From Merluccius polli (taxonomy: Eukaryota > Chordata > Actinopteri > Gadiformes > Merlucciidae), in assembly GCA_030340625.1 (NCBI GenBank), contig JAOPHQ010005475.1, forward strand, positions 1 to 64,000: 64,000 nt of DNA, read 5' to 3'. The position numbers and the translations under genes were made by a program. Positions 31,932 to 42,879 of the stretch are shown piece after piece. How positions within the stretch are numbered: the stretch's first letter is position 1; every line of letters begins with the position of its first letter. The notes under the pieces were generated by a model that had not been told where the DNA came from, searched no databases, and worked only from the letters and a program-made list of their open reading frames with translations.

Positions 31932-32254
31932 CTACTCTGAACACTGGCCAGGATTCAGGGTTTGAGCGACAGGCGTCTGGCCACTCTTACTGGCCTCACA
32001 GCTCACTGAGCCCGCCTTCCTCCACTGGTCTGCAGGGAGGGTCAAGGTGCTGCTCCAGCCGTAGTGGCCATCTTTCCCCAGGACCCCCAGACTATCTGAC
32101 ACCCCCCCAGACCTGCTGCTGCCCTCCACCTTCCAGCCAAGCGTCCAGTCTGAGGGGAAGCCCCCACTGGCCAGACACAGCAGTGTAGCGCTGCCCTGCT
32201 CCAGCTCCACTCTGGAGGCAGGGAGGACGCTCAGCCTGGGCTGCACCACTCCCA
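31932..32254 (-). CDS. Ig light-chain constant domain exon, unit 4
   Basis: 107-codon CL, complete. The only protein change from unit 1 is Pro to Ala (VLPASRV). A minus-strand AATAAA lies at 31738-31743. The first 5 kb of this unit is nearly identical to unit 1, including the SINE-like insertion. Confidence 0.95.
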
Positions 32255-32537
32255 CTGGAAGAGAGAGAGAGGAGACAAGTGGACAACAGGCTCAGTTACC
32301 ATCACCACTCATAGGGAGCACAGAGGGAAGGGAACATGAATATTCACCAAGAGTTGGAGTTGTTGATTGTACTGTGGGGATTAACATCAATTCATTCATA
32401 ACACATTTAAATGTTTCACCAACTGGCAGGAGGCAGAACTTTTCTTAATAATTATTTGTTTCACTTCCTTTTTCTTATATTTTATTTCGCGTTCAGCCAA
32501 AAGAGTACAGAAATATCTATAACGGGATATTTAAAGC

Positions 32538-32545
32538 ATGCAAAT
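32538..32545 (+). promoter_or_regulatory. Octamer ATGCAAAT in J-C intron, unit 4
   Basis: Same octamer as at 1304-1311 in unit 1. Lost in the other units. Confidence 0.3.
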
Positions 32546-32895
32546 ACATTTAAAAAAAATGTGTTTCATTAAATGATGATTTTACTTTTATGAGTCAAAA
32601 TAGAACCTGAATGATATTTGTTTGCCCATTTTATGAAGTACATAGAAAATAAATTAATATCAATCATTGATCATCAATAAAGGATGAATGCTCATTATAA
32701 TGAAATGATTTGAAAAACAATGTCAACATTTACATTTAATAACTGAACAAGAATATGTTTACACTGTCCTTAACCTATCCAATGAAAAAACATCTTAAAA
32801 TCTATACAATAAAACATCTTCACACCTATTTTAATATAAAGGTAGTTTTCAAAGTTAGTAATATGTCAGGTAAAGAAAAGTTTCCTTGTACTTAC

Positions 32896-32933
32896 AGTCA
32901 ACGATGAGTTTGGTGCCTCCACCAAAAGTGTAC
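32896..32933 (-). CDS. Ig light-chain J segment, unit 4 (YTFGGGTKLIVD)
   Basis: 38-nt J identical to unit 1, GTAAGT donor. Confidence 0.94.
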
Positions 32934-32972
32934 CACAGTGATACAAACTCATTAAGAGGCTGTACAAAAACC
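32934..32972 (-). other. J recombination signal, 23-bp spacer, unit 4
   Basis: Consensus heptamer and nonamer with a 23-bp spacer. Confidence 0.95.
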
Positions 32973-33510
32973 TCCCGCACATTGAAGACATAGCTTACTG
33001 GCACACACACACTAACTTATCACAGAAACCTGAATCAATGATTCAATCCAATAACGTTATGGTTAGCAATGTCATGGATGTGTTTTAAGTCAAGTATATT
33101 CATAATAAAATATAGATCCTACATATATTTTTTATTAGAGTTTAGTATTGTGTCGATATTTTCAATCCAATTTAACAACTTTTGAAACTCAGCCAATCTT
33201 TGTAATATATGTACATAGGCTTCATGCAGTTATTACACAGAATATTATATTATCTGTTTTTAAATATTTATATAGCATATGTGTATTTTCAGAATTAAAT
33301 ATAAGCAACGGATTTCATACAAACCAGCAGGAATTAGCCTAATTCAGAGAATAAGTTATAGATTATGAATTCCAATGGTTTCCTCCCAAATGATGTTTGT
33401 ATTCCCATAGTGTGAATGTAGCAGAGATACAGTGGTCCTTCCAGAAGGTCTGCATCCACTCTCACCCCCAGTGTGATGAGTGGAAACAGGTCATTTCCAT
33501 ATAGAGGAAG

Positions 33511-33518
33511 CTTTGCAT
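33511..33518 (+). promoter_or_regulatory. V1 octamer-like element, unit 4
   Basis: CTTTGCAT, 108 bp before the start codon. Confidence 0.55.
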
Positions 33519-33618
33519 GCTCAGCTGAAACTGGGCTTCTGAGAGGGTTTAAAGTCCTCTGAGTTCAACACTGCAGGACTCTGAGCTGTCACTCAACACC
33601 CCAGAAACCGTGGCAACC

Positions 33619-34084
33619 ATGAATCCCCTCAGCCTCCTGTTCTGGACAGTGGTCTGTGGATCCTTAGCAGGTCGGTTCATTCAACTCCATGACAATGTTG
33701 AAGAACGGTCGTTGTCTGCTTGTATTTTCTATTGGATAACTCAATGTTTTGTTTGTTTGTTTTCTATAGGAACCAGCAGTCAGGGGACTGTGACTCAGCC
33801 ACCAGTAAAGTCTTTTACTCCAGGATCCTCAGTCACTCTGACCTGTAAATCCAGCCAAGCAGTTTACGACAATAATCGTCTATCCTGGTACCAACAGAAA
33901 CCTGGAGAAGCCCCCAAGCTCCTAATAACATATGCAACTACACGTGAATCATCAACACCAGCTCGGTTTAGTGGCAGTGGAAGCAGCACTGACTTCTCTC
34001 TGACCATCGACGGCGCCCAGCGTGAAGATGCAGCAGTTTATTACTGTCTGGGTTTTTACTACCCTTACAGTGTTTTTTGGTTCA
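33619..34084 (+). CDS. Ig light-chain V segment, family 1, unit 4
   Basis: Leader 33619-33670, 99-bp stop-free intron, V exon 33770-34084. All canonical residues are present. CDR1 SSQAVYDNNRLS and CDR3 LGFYYPYSVFWF are identical to unit 1, while CDR2 is TYATTRES rather than REATTRES. The leader intron is of the common 99-bp type, unlike unit 1. Appears functional. Confidence 0.94.
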
Positions 34085-34112
34085 CACAGTGATTGAGAGC
34101 CGTACAAAAACC
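34085..34112 (+). other. V1 recombination signal, 12-bp spacer, unit 4
   Basis: CACAGTG, 12-bp spacer, ACAAAAACC. Confidence 0.96.
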
Positions 34113-34364
34113 TCCCTCAGTCAGACTGCGTAGACACTGAGCTGTTACAGCAGGAACCTGCTGCAGCTGCTGAGGGGGAAGAGACTCTGACACAGAGCGC
34201 TGAGCACAGAGCTGCTCTAACCAGGGGCCTCAACCCAGCACCAGCATTATATTCCTCCACATTATTAAATATACAGCTACTACAACATGTGACATACGAC
34301 TACCTCAACTACATAATATGAATACAATTATTACTGTTGAATTATTAATAATAAATACAACTAC

Positions 34365-34755
34365 CTCTACCGTCTTTCGGATGAGACGTTAAACCGAGGT
34401 CCTGACTCCCTGTGGTCACTAAAGATCCCGTGGCACTCATCGCAAGAGTAGGGGTGCTAACCCCGGTGTCCCGGCCAAATTCCCAACCCGGCTCTTGTAC
34501 CAACATGGCCACCTAATCATCCCCTGGTCTCTAATTGGTTAGTTTCATTCCTCACCTCTCCGCTGTGCCAGTGTGTGGTGAGCATTCTGGCGCATACTGG
34601 CTGCCGTGCATCACCCAGGTGGTGCTACACTCTGGTAGCGGATGAGGTGTCATATCTCCCCCACACACACACACACACACTATGTAAGCACTTTGAGTGA
34701 CCTCCAATAAAGCGCTATATAAATCCAATCAATTATTATTATTATTATTAATTAC
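34365..34755 (+). mobile_element. SINE-like insertion, unit 4
   Basis: Near-identical to the unit 1 insertion at the same place, so it predates the duplication of units 1 and 4. Ends in (ATT)n. Confidence 0.5.
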
Positions 34756-35337
34756 AACCTATTACATAGAACTACATCAACTTTATCTTACTTACATACC
34801 TCAAAATCTCATATTTCAATATAATTTCTTTCTGTCTGATGAGAGATGTGACTCAAGACTTTTTTATTTTCGTATTATTCTGTTATCACTGCATTGTATG
34901 TCTACAGAGCGGTAGGGTTAGGTTGTCACTTGTGAAGACACAAAAAGTATCACCTGATGAGACTTCACATTTTATACAGTCTATGGTGGACAAGTCATTA
35001 GATTTCATTCTTGTTTCAATATGAACTCATCAAATACAATGATTTGATTAAAAGAGATCACATGGGAATAGAAAACATTAGTTTATAAACTAGCCCTGTT
35101 TCTAACTATGAATAGACTTAGAAACATAGTAGGACTTTTTTTGTATCAACATTTATTATTTTCACATTCCTATAACTTTTTTTATTAGTTCGTCATTTGG
35201 GAGAACTTGAAGGGTTTCTGAATATATTTATTACCAAGGTATTCATTTTCCTTTCCAAAGTGTTGCACTCACTCAACCATATCTCTCTCACTTCCATATC
35301 TCTCAAAGCAGGTGCCCGTCCGCCCACATGCACACTG

Positions 35338-35345
35338 ATTTGCAT
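35338..35345 (+). promoter_or_regulatory. V2 octamer, unit 4
   Basis: Perfect ATTTGCAT in TGATTTGCAT. Confidence 0.8.
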
Positions 35346-35421
35346 GACTTTTGAGTATTTCTGAGCACCAAGAGTTAAATATGCGAGCTGCCAGGCACCA
35401 TACACACAGACCCAGAGCAAC

Positions 35422-35964
35422 ATGAGGTCGTCCACAGCCTTGCTAGCAGTGCTGGCATTTCTTACTCATGGTGAGAGTTATGGCTCTGTCACTCTTCTCA
35501 TATTCTGATGCTTTCCTTCGAATCCATCCTGCTGGTCTGGGCTCTATTCTGTGTTTATCCTCCTGTATTTTCTCCCCTCTCTGCTCCTAATGTGCTCCAG
35601 TGTTTTACTGAAGACTGTCTAACGTTGGTTCAACAGTCTCATCATCCACTTCTTATTTCAGAGTCGTCTGCCAGTCAGTTTCTGACACAACCTGACAAAA
35701 CCAAGACTGTTAGTCTGGAGGGGAGTGTGTCCATCAGTGCCACGGGGAGCTCAGATATTGGCCCTGATCTCAGCTGGTACATACAGAAACCTGGAGAAGC
35801 TCCCAAACTTCTGATATACTATGTAGACAACCTCAATACAGGGACTCCAGCTCGGTTCAGCGGCAGTAGATCTGGGTCTAGCTACACTCTCACCATCTCT
35901 GGTGTCCGGAGGGAGGATGTAGGAGTATATTACTGTTTCGGTAACCATGGCGGCGGTGTGTTCA
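35422..35964 (+). CDS. Ig light-chain V segment, family 2, unit 4 (first Cys missing)
   Basis: Leader 35422-35470, V exon 35662-35964. Ala replaces the first Cys (SIS-A-TGSS); Trp and VYYC are kept. CDR2 YVDNLNTG is the most distinct of the four family-2 genes, which otherwise have (K/R)AT(T/R)LNTG. CDR3 is FGNHGGGVF. Open frame, intact splice sites. Confidence 0.88.
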
Positions 35965-35992
35965 CACAGTGATTGAGAGCCGTACAAAAACC
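35965..35992 (+). other. V2 recombination signal, 12-bp spacer, unit 4
   Basis: CACAGTG, 12-bp spacer, ACAAAAACC. Confidence 0.96.
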
Positions 35993-36343
35993 TCCCTCAG
36001 TCAGACTGCGTAGACACTGAGCTGTTACAGCAGGAACCTGCTGCAGCTGCTGAGGGGGAAGAGACTCTGACACAGAGCGCTGAGCACAGAGCTGCTCTAA
36101 CCAGGGGCCTCAACCCAGCACCAGCATTATATTCCTCCACATTATTAAATATACAGCTACTACCTCAACTACCACATATTACACACAACTACCTCAACTA
36201 CCACATATTACATACAACTCCTACCTCAATTACAACTTATTATGATAACTACTACCTCTACTACAACATACTAAATACCACTCCAACCTCAAATGCAACC
36301 TTTTAAATCGTGGCTCCACTCCAATATATGAAGTACTACTGCT

Positions 36344-36638
36344 ACCACCTCAAGTTCAGTGCGGCTCATTTTGGGTGGTGAGTTCACCACATACAGCGAG
36401 GCTTGTGGCCGCCTTGGGCTCCCTTCTCTCAGCTCATGGCGCGAGGACCTCACCAGGGCCTTTGCCTCCTCGCTCCGTGGGTCCCAACTGTTTCGAAGGC
36501 GGCTCCCACCTGAGTGGTCAGCCATCGCCAGACACGCTTTTCAAGAAAACTAGTCTTGGTCCACTGTAGAACTGAGCCATACAGTAAAAGTGTGATCCCT
36601 CACATGATCAGACTCTTAAACGACTAATCACTGTATGT
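36344..36638 (+). pseudogene. Old LINE C-terminal remnant, unit 4
   Basis: One frame reads TYSEACGRLGLPSLSSWRED and RGSQLFRRRLPPEWS. A shifted frame gives CRTEPYSKSVIPHMIRLLN. This order resembles the C-terminal end of CR1/L2-type RT proteins. Frameshifted and lacking the catalytic region. The same remnant lies in unit 7 (about 56925-57215). Confidence 0.55.
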
Positions 36639-37098
36639 CCTATGTGCACTCAGAGCTTGGCAAAGCTGCATTTCTTTTCGACGCGCCTAGTACGTGGAAC
36701 GCTCTGCAACAAACCCTAAAGCTAGAGATATTGCCTTCTGATACTGTTTTTAAGCAATTGGTGTTGCCTCTCTGCTCATCAAATTGCAACTGTTTTTAGT
36801 TTTTTTAGTTTTCAGTTTTATTTACTTATTTTATTTATGTTATTTGATTTTGTTGTTTTACATATATATGTATATATACTTGTTTTATACATTTTATATA
36901 TATATATATATATATATTTGAAATAATATTTTTTAAATAATATTTTTAAATTCAAATGTTCTTATCTGTCCCTTCTATTGTTTTTCTTATTAATGCACAA
37001 CCTTTCCCTGTAAACTCGTCGTCATTGTAAATGAGGGAAACCTCAATGCCCTACGAGTATAAATAAAGGTTTGATGATGATGATGATGATGATGATGT
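36639..37098 (+). mobile_element. 5'-truncated LINE insertion with (GAT)n tail, unit 4 only
   Basis: Inserted after CTGTATGT; the other units continue directly to ACGCCTGTCAGG. It starts with about 50 codons of an RT C-terminus (HSELGKAAFLFDAPSTWNAL) and ends AATAAAGGTTTGATGATG... A short ATGT duplication flanks it. AT-rich 3' UTR. Confidence 0.7.
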
Positions 37099-37596
37099 AC
37101 GCCTGTCAGGCCTAACGCGTCGTTAGTCCGTCTTCGATACGTCTGTCTTTTTCATCGTCGTATTTCTGCAGTCCTTGTTTTATTGTTATATCTTTTGGAT
37201 TATCTTGAAATTTAACCTTGTAAAATGTACTACCGATTCAACTTGTTGTTGCCACACATATATATAACTGTAACCTTTAGGCTGAATGAAAAAAACTATT
37301 TACTACAATTACTAGAACATTTAATATAAATCTACAACCTCAACAACAATATGTTAATTACAATTACATCACATGAAGTACAACTACTCCCTCTCTCTCT
37401 CTGGCTGAGGACAGACTGTCAGGTTTCTCTGCAGGTGAGTCTTAATTAGTGAGTGGCTGCAGGTGAGGCTGATTGCCAAACCAGCAGCAGCTGTGTTGAA
37501 TAGAATTGATCCTCAGTGACCTCACCCAGTCCCCCTGTGGGGGGGAACTATCGCTGTCCTAGGTGCTGAAGTCTCTCCCCAGCCCATGTGGAGGGC

Positions 37597-37635
<39 letters not shown>

Positions 37636-37769
37636 ATCGAAATCATCCAATCACGTTTCTAATAGACTTGAACTACGACACTTCAGAGAAAAGTATTTTG
37701 CTACAGTTCATTGCTGAAATACAACAATATATTTCCTTTGTGACGATGACAAACGCTGTTGTTTGGCAG

Positions 37770-37856
37770 CATCCGTTCCTGGAGATGGCCGAGCCTCGGT
37801 CCACCCTCACAGCCCTCATCCTGGCAGCTAAGGAAGCCATGAGGAACCGCCGCTAA
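37770..37856 (+). pseudogene. PAK-like kinase terminal exon, copy 4
   Basis: 28-codon exon after TTTGGCAG. Ends EAMRNRR (Arg for His). GT microsatellite at about 37600-37633. Confidence 0.75.
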
Positions 37857-38326
37857 ACACTAGCCTCCGTCTGCTACCAGGCTAACCCAATGACACGCAT
37901 ACTGCTGCAGAAGCTGTAAGCTATTATTCAAGATGGGCCTGAACAGAGTTGAGTTCATGTAATGACTCTTTATTGTAATGGCTGTGGTTCGACACAAGAG
38001 GGCAGCGTTGAGCTGGTTTGTGGACATGCACACAAACTGCTTTCACTGGAGTCTCCAGAGACCCTTCTGAGAGCGTCAGCCCTACATTTCCACTGACTTT
38101 CTGTCAAGAGACACAGGTGCACATCTGCTAAAAGTGGACATCATTTGAATACATACAGTTCACTGAACACAGAATACGTTTAATGAACCAGAATTTTTTT
38201 GTGATGTCGGTTTGGTCTTTGACTCATATGAACATTATGAATATGTTACTGTTTGCACCACTCAGCAGGCTAGGGTTCATATGTCTTGGTGAGAGATACT
38301 GAATGTGTTTTGAGACGTACTTTTAC

Positions 38327-38446
38327 ATGTTTCTAAGTTGTTATCTGCAGAAACCTGGACATGCCCTGATCTACTATTTCATGAAGTGGCATGAAGTCAG
38401 TCTGAGACACATGGGTCATCTCAGCAGCAGTGGCTCTATGACTGAC
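38327..38446 (+). pseudogene. V-segment relic, unit 5
   Basis: Same FR2-FR3 fragment, Trp to Cys. Confidence 0.6.
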
Positions 38447-38878
38447 ACTGGTCCACTGAATACAGTGAACACACTGTCCAAGCACACAACCAACACTTTG
38501 CTCATTCAGAGATACACACCATAGCTTTAACCCTTCATTCAGAATGGCAGTAAAACTCACTTCATTAAGTAATTCAATAGAGATCTCAAATAGTTTCCCC
38601 ATTCTGAATAAAGATTCATTTGTATGCCTGGCTTAAAATGACAAGATATAAAATAAGAATGCATGAAAAGTGATTTCTTCCATCTTTATTATATCATCAG
38701 CATACAATGTGATAAACACAAGCAAGGGATGAAAACCAGAAAGCATAATAATAATAATGGCTCAAAGACATGTTAATGTGAATCATCAAAAGCTGCAGCG
38801 CTACCTTAGAAAGAGAGATATAAAGCAGACGTGTCAGAGGAGATTTGTATTGTACAGTACTTCCATGCTGGAGCCTCT

Positions 38879-39201
38879 CTACTCTGAACACTGGCCAGGA
38901 TTCAGGGTTTGAGCGACAGGCGTCTGGCCCCTCTTACTGGCCTCACAGCTCACTGAGCCCGCCTTCCTCCACTGGTCTGCAGGGAGGGTCAAGGTGCTGC
39001 TCCAGCCGTAGTGGCCATCTTTCCCCAGGACCCCCAGACTATCTGACACCCCCTCAGACCTGCTGCTGCCCTCCACCTTCCAGCCAAGCGTCCAGTCTGA
39101 GGGGAAGCCCCCACTGGCCAGACACAGCAGTGTAGCGCTGCCCTGCTCCAGCTCCACTCTGGAGGGAGGGAGGACGCTCAGCCTGGGCTGCACCACTCCC
39201 A
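38879..39201 (-). CDS. Ig light-chain constant domain exon, unit 5
   Basis: 107-codon CL, all canonical residues. It differs from unit 1 by Gly to Glu (SSRSEGVSD) and Ser to Arg (ASKRGQT). A minus-strand AATAAA lies at 38685-38690. Confidence 0.95.
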
Positions 39202-39864
39202 CTGGAAGAGAGAGAGAGGAGACAAGTGGACAACAGGCTCAGTTACCATCACCACTCATAGGGAGCACAGAGGGAAGGGAACATGTATATTCACCAAGAG
39301 TTGGAACTGTTGATTGTAATGTGGACATTAATATCAATTCATTCATAACACATTTAAATGTTTCACCAACTGTCAGGTGGCAGAACTTTTCTAAATAAAT
39401 ATTTGTTTCACTTCCTTTTTCTTATATTTCATTTGGCATTCGGACAAAAAACTACAGAAAAAACTTTAACAGGATATTTTAAGCACACAAATACATTTCA
39501 AATAAAATATCATATCGTAATTATATTATATCACTTATCATTAAATTAGCATTAAATGATCATTGTACTATCAGAAGTAAAAACAGAACCTGAATGATAT
39601 TCGTTTGCCCATTTCATGAAGTACAGAGTAAATACATTTCATTCTTAATAAATGATGAATGCTCATCATGAATAAATGATTTGAATAACAATGTCAACAA
39701 TTACATTTAATAACTGAACAAGAATATTTGCACTGTCCTTAACCTATCAAATGAAAAAACATCTTAAAATCTATACGATAAAACATCTTCACACCTATTT
39801 TAATATAAAGGTAGTTTTCAAAGTTAGTAATATGTCAGGTAAAGAAAGGTTTCCTTGTACTTAC

Positions 39865-39902
39865 AGTCAACGATGAGTTTGGTGCCTCCACCAAAAGTGT
39901 AC
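39865..39902 (-). CDS. Ig light-chain J segment, unit 5 (YTFGGGTKLIVD)
   Basis: 38-nt J identical to unit 1, GTAAGT donor. Confidence 0.94.
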
Positions 39903-39941
39903 CACAGTGATACAAACTCATTAAGAGGCTGTACAAAAACC
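39903..39941 (-). other. J recombination signal, 23-bp spacer, unit 5
   Basis: Consensus heptamer and nonamer with a 23-bp spacer. Confidence 0.95.
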
Positions 39942-40497
39942 TCCCGCACATTGAAGACATAGCTTACTGGCACACACACACTAACTTATCACAGAAACAT
40001 GAATCAATGATTCAACCCAATAACGTTATGGTTAGCAATGTCATTGATGTGTTTTAAGTTAAGTAGATTTATAATAAAATATAGATCCTACATATATTTT
40101 TATAAAATATTTAGTATTGTGTAGATATTTCAATACAATGTAACAACAGATGCAACTTTTTAAAAACTCAGCCAATCTTTGTAATATATGTACATAGGCT
40201 TCACACAGTTATTACACACAGATACAGTATAATATATTATCTCTTTTGATATATTTATATAGCATCTGTGTATTTTCAGAATTAAATATAAGCAACAGAT
40301 GTCATACAAACCAGCAGGAATTAGCCTAATTCAGAGAATAAGTTATAGATTATGAATTCCAATCGTTTCCTCCCAAATGATGTTTGTATTCCCATAGTGT
40401 GAATGTAGCAGAGATACAGTGGTCCTCCCAGAAGGTCTGCATCCACTCTCACCCCCAGTGTGATGAGTGGAAACAGGTCATTTCCATATAGAGGAAG

Positions 40498-40505
40498 CTT
40501 TGCAT
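40498..40505 (+). promoter_or_regulatory. V1 octamer-like element, unit 5
   Basis: CTTTGCAT, 108 bp before the start codon. Confidence 0.55.
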
Positions 40506-40605
40506 GCTCAGCTGAAACTGGGCTTCTGAGAGGGTTTAAAGTCCTCTGAGTTCAACACTGCAGGACTCTGAGCTGTCACTCAACACCCCAGAAACCGTGG
40601 AAACC

Positions 40606-41071
40606 ATGAATCCCCTCAGCCTCCTGTTCTGGACAGTGGTCTGTGGATCCTTAGCAGGTCGGTTCATTCAACTCCATGACAATGTTGAAGAACGGTCGTT
40701 GTCTGCTTGTATTTTCTATTGGATAACTCAATGTTTTGTTTGTTTGTTTTCTATAGGAACCAGCAGTCAGGTGACTGTGACTCAGCCACCAGTAGAGACT
40801 TTTACTGCAGGATCCAGAGTGACTCTGACCTGTAAAACCAACCCAGTGGTTCATGGCAATACTTACCTATCCTGGTACCAACAGAAACCTGGAGAAGCCC
40901 CCAAGCTCCTAATAAAATATGCAACTTCACGTGAATCATCAACACCAGCTCGGTTTAGTGGCAGTGGAAGCAGCACTGACTTCTCTCTGACCATCGACGG
41001 CGCCCAGCGTGAAGATGCAGCAGTTTATTACTGTCAGAGTGTCCACTACCCTAACAGTGTCTGGGTGTTCA
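40606..41071 (+). CDS. Ig light-chain V segment, family 1, unit 5
   Basis: Leader 40606-40657, 99-bp stop-free intron, V exon 40757-41071. Cys, Trp and YYC are present. CDR1 TNPVVHGNTYLS, CDR2 KYATSRES, CDR3 QSVHYPNSVWVF. FR1 is of the VETFTAGSR type shared with units 2 and 7. Appears functional. Confidence 0.94.
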
Positions 41072-41099
41072 CACAGTGATTGAGAGCCGTACAAAAACC
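41072..41099 (+). other. V1 recombination signal, 12-bp spacer, unit 5
   Basis: CACAGTG, 12-bp spacer, ACAAAAACC. Confidence 0.96.
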
Positions 41100-41933
41100 T
41101 CCCTCAGTCAGACTGCGTAGACACTGAGCTGTTACAGCAGGAACCTGCTGCAGCTGCTGAGGGGGAAGAGACTCTGACACAGAGCGCTGAGCACAGAGCT
41201 GCTCTAACCAGGGGCCTCAACCCAGCACCAGCATTATATTCCTCCACATTATTAAATATACAGCTACTACAACATGTGACATACGGCTACCTCAACTGCA
41301 ACATATGAATACAATTATTATTGAATTATTATTATTAAATACAACTACCTTAAATACAACCTATTACATAGAACTACATCAACTTTACCTTACTTACATC
41401 CTACCTCAAAATCAATATCATTTCTTTCTGTCTGATGAGAGATGTGACTCAAGACTTTTTTACTTTCTTATTATTAAGTTATCACTGCATTGTAGGTCTA
41501 CAGAGCGGTAGGGTTAGGTTGTCACTTGTGAAGACACAAAAAGTATCACATATAGGGACTTCACCTTTTATACAGTCTATGGTGGACAAGTCATTAGATT
41601 TCATTCTTGTTTTAATATAAACTCATCAAATACAATGATTTGATTAAAAGAGATCACATGGGAATAGAAAACATTAGTTTATAAACTAGCCCTGTTTCTA
41701 ACTATGAATAGACTTAGAAACATAGTAGGACTTTTTTTGTATCAACATTCATTATTTTCACATTCCTATAACTTTTTTTATTAGTACGTCGTTTGGGAGA
41801 ACTTGAAGGGTTTCTGAATATATTTATTACCAAGGTATTCATTTTCCTTTCCAAAGTGTTGCACTCACTCAACCATATCTCTCTCACTTCCATATCTCTC
41901 AAAGCAGGTGCCCGTCCGCCCACATGCACACTG

Positions 41934-41941
41934 ATTTGCAT
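41934..41941 (+). promoter_or_regulatory. V2 octamer, unit 5
   Basis: Perfect ATTTGCAT in TGATTTGCAT. Confidence 0.8.
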
Positions 41942-42017
41942 GACTTTTGAGTATTTCTGAGCACCAAGAGTTAAATATGCGAGCTGCCAGGCACCATACA
42001 CACAGACCCAGAGCAAC

Positions 42018-42560
42018 ATGAGGTCGTCCACAGCCTTGCTAGCAGTGCTGGCATTTCTTACTCATGGTGAGAGTTATGGCTCTGTCACTCTTCTCATATT
42101 CGGATGCTTTCCTTCGAATCCATCCTGCTGGTCTGGGCTCTATTCTGTGTTTATCCTCCTGTATTTTCTCCCCTCTCTGCTCCTAATGTGCTCCAGTGTT
42201 TTACTGAAGACTGTCTAACGTTGGTTCAACAGTCTCATCATCCACTTCTTATTTCAGAGTCGTCTGCCAGTAAGTTTCTGACACAACCTGACAAAACCAA
42301 GACTGTTAGTCTGGAGGGGAGTGTGTCCATCAGTGCCACTGGGAGCTCAGATATTGGTGCTGATCTCAGCTGGTACATACAGAAACCTGGAGAAGCTCCC
42401 AAACTTCTGATATACAGGGCAACAACGCTTAATACAGGGACTCCAGCTCGGTTCAGCGGCAGTAGATCTGGGTCTAGCTACACTCTCACCATCTCTGGTG
42501 TCCGGAGGGAGGATGCAGGAGTATATTTCTGTTTCGGTGACCATGGCAGCTATGTGTTCA
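42018..42560 (+). CDS. Ig light-chain V segment, family 2, unit 5 (first Cys missing)
   Basis: Leader 42018-42066, V exon 42258-42560. Ala replaces the first Cys; Trp is kept and the second Cys is in VYFC. FR1 has SKFLTQP instead of SQFLTQP. CDR2 RATTLNTG, CDR3 FGDHGSYVF. Open frame and intact splice sites. Confidence 0.88.
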
Positions 42561-42588
42561 CACAGTGATTGAGAGCCATACAAAAACC
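42561..42588 (+). other. V2 recombination signal, 12-bp spacer, unit 5
   Basis: CACAGTG, spacer with one change (ATTGAGAGCCAT), ACAAAAACC. Confidence 0.95.
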
Positions 42589-42879
42589 TCCCTCAGTCAG
42601 ACTGCGTAGACACTGAGCTGTTACAGCAGGAACCTGCTGCAGCTGCTGAGGGGGAAGAGACTCTGACACAGAGCGCTGAGCACAGAGCTGCTCTAACCAG
42701 GGGCCTCAACCCAGCACCAGCATTATATTCCTCCACATTATTAAATATACAGCTACTACCTCAACTACCACATATTACACACAACTACTACCTCAACTAC
42801 CATATATTATGTACAACGTCTACCTCAACCACATATTACATACAACTCCTACCTCTTCTGCTTCTTCTGTCGTGTGTCC

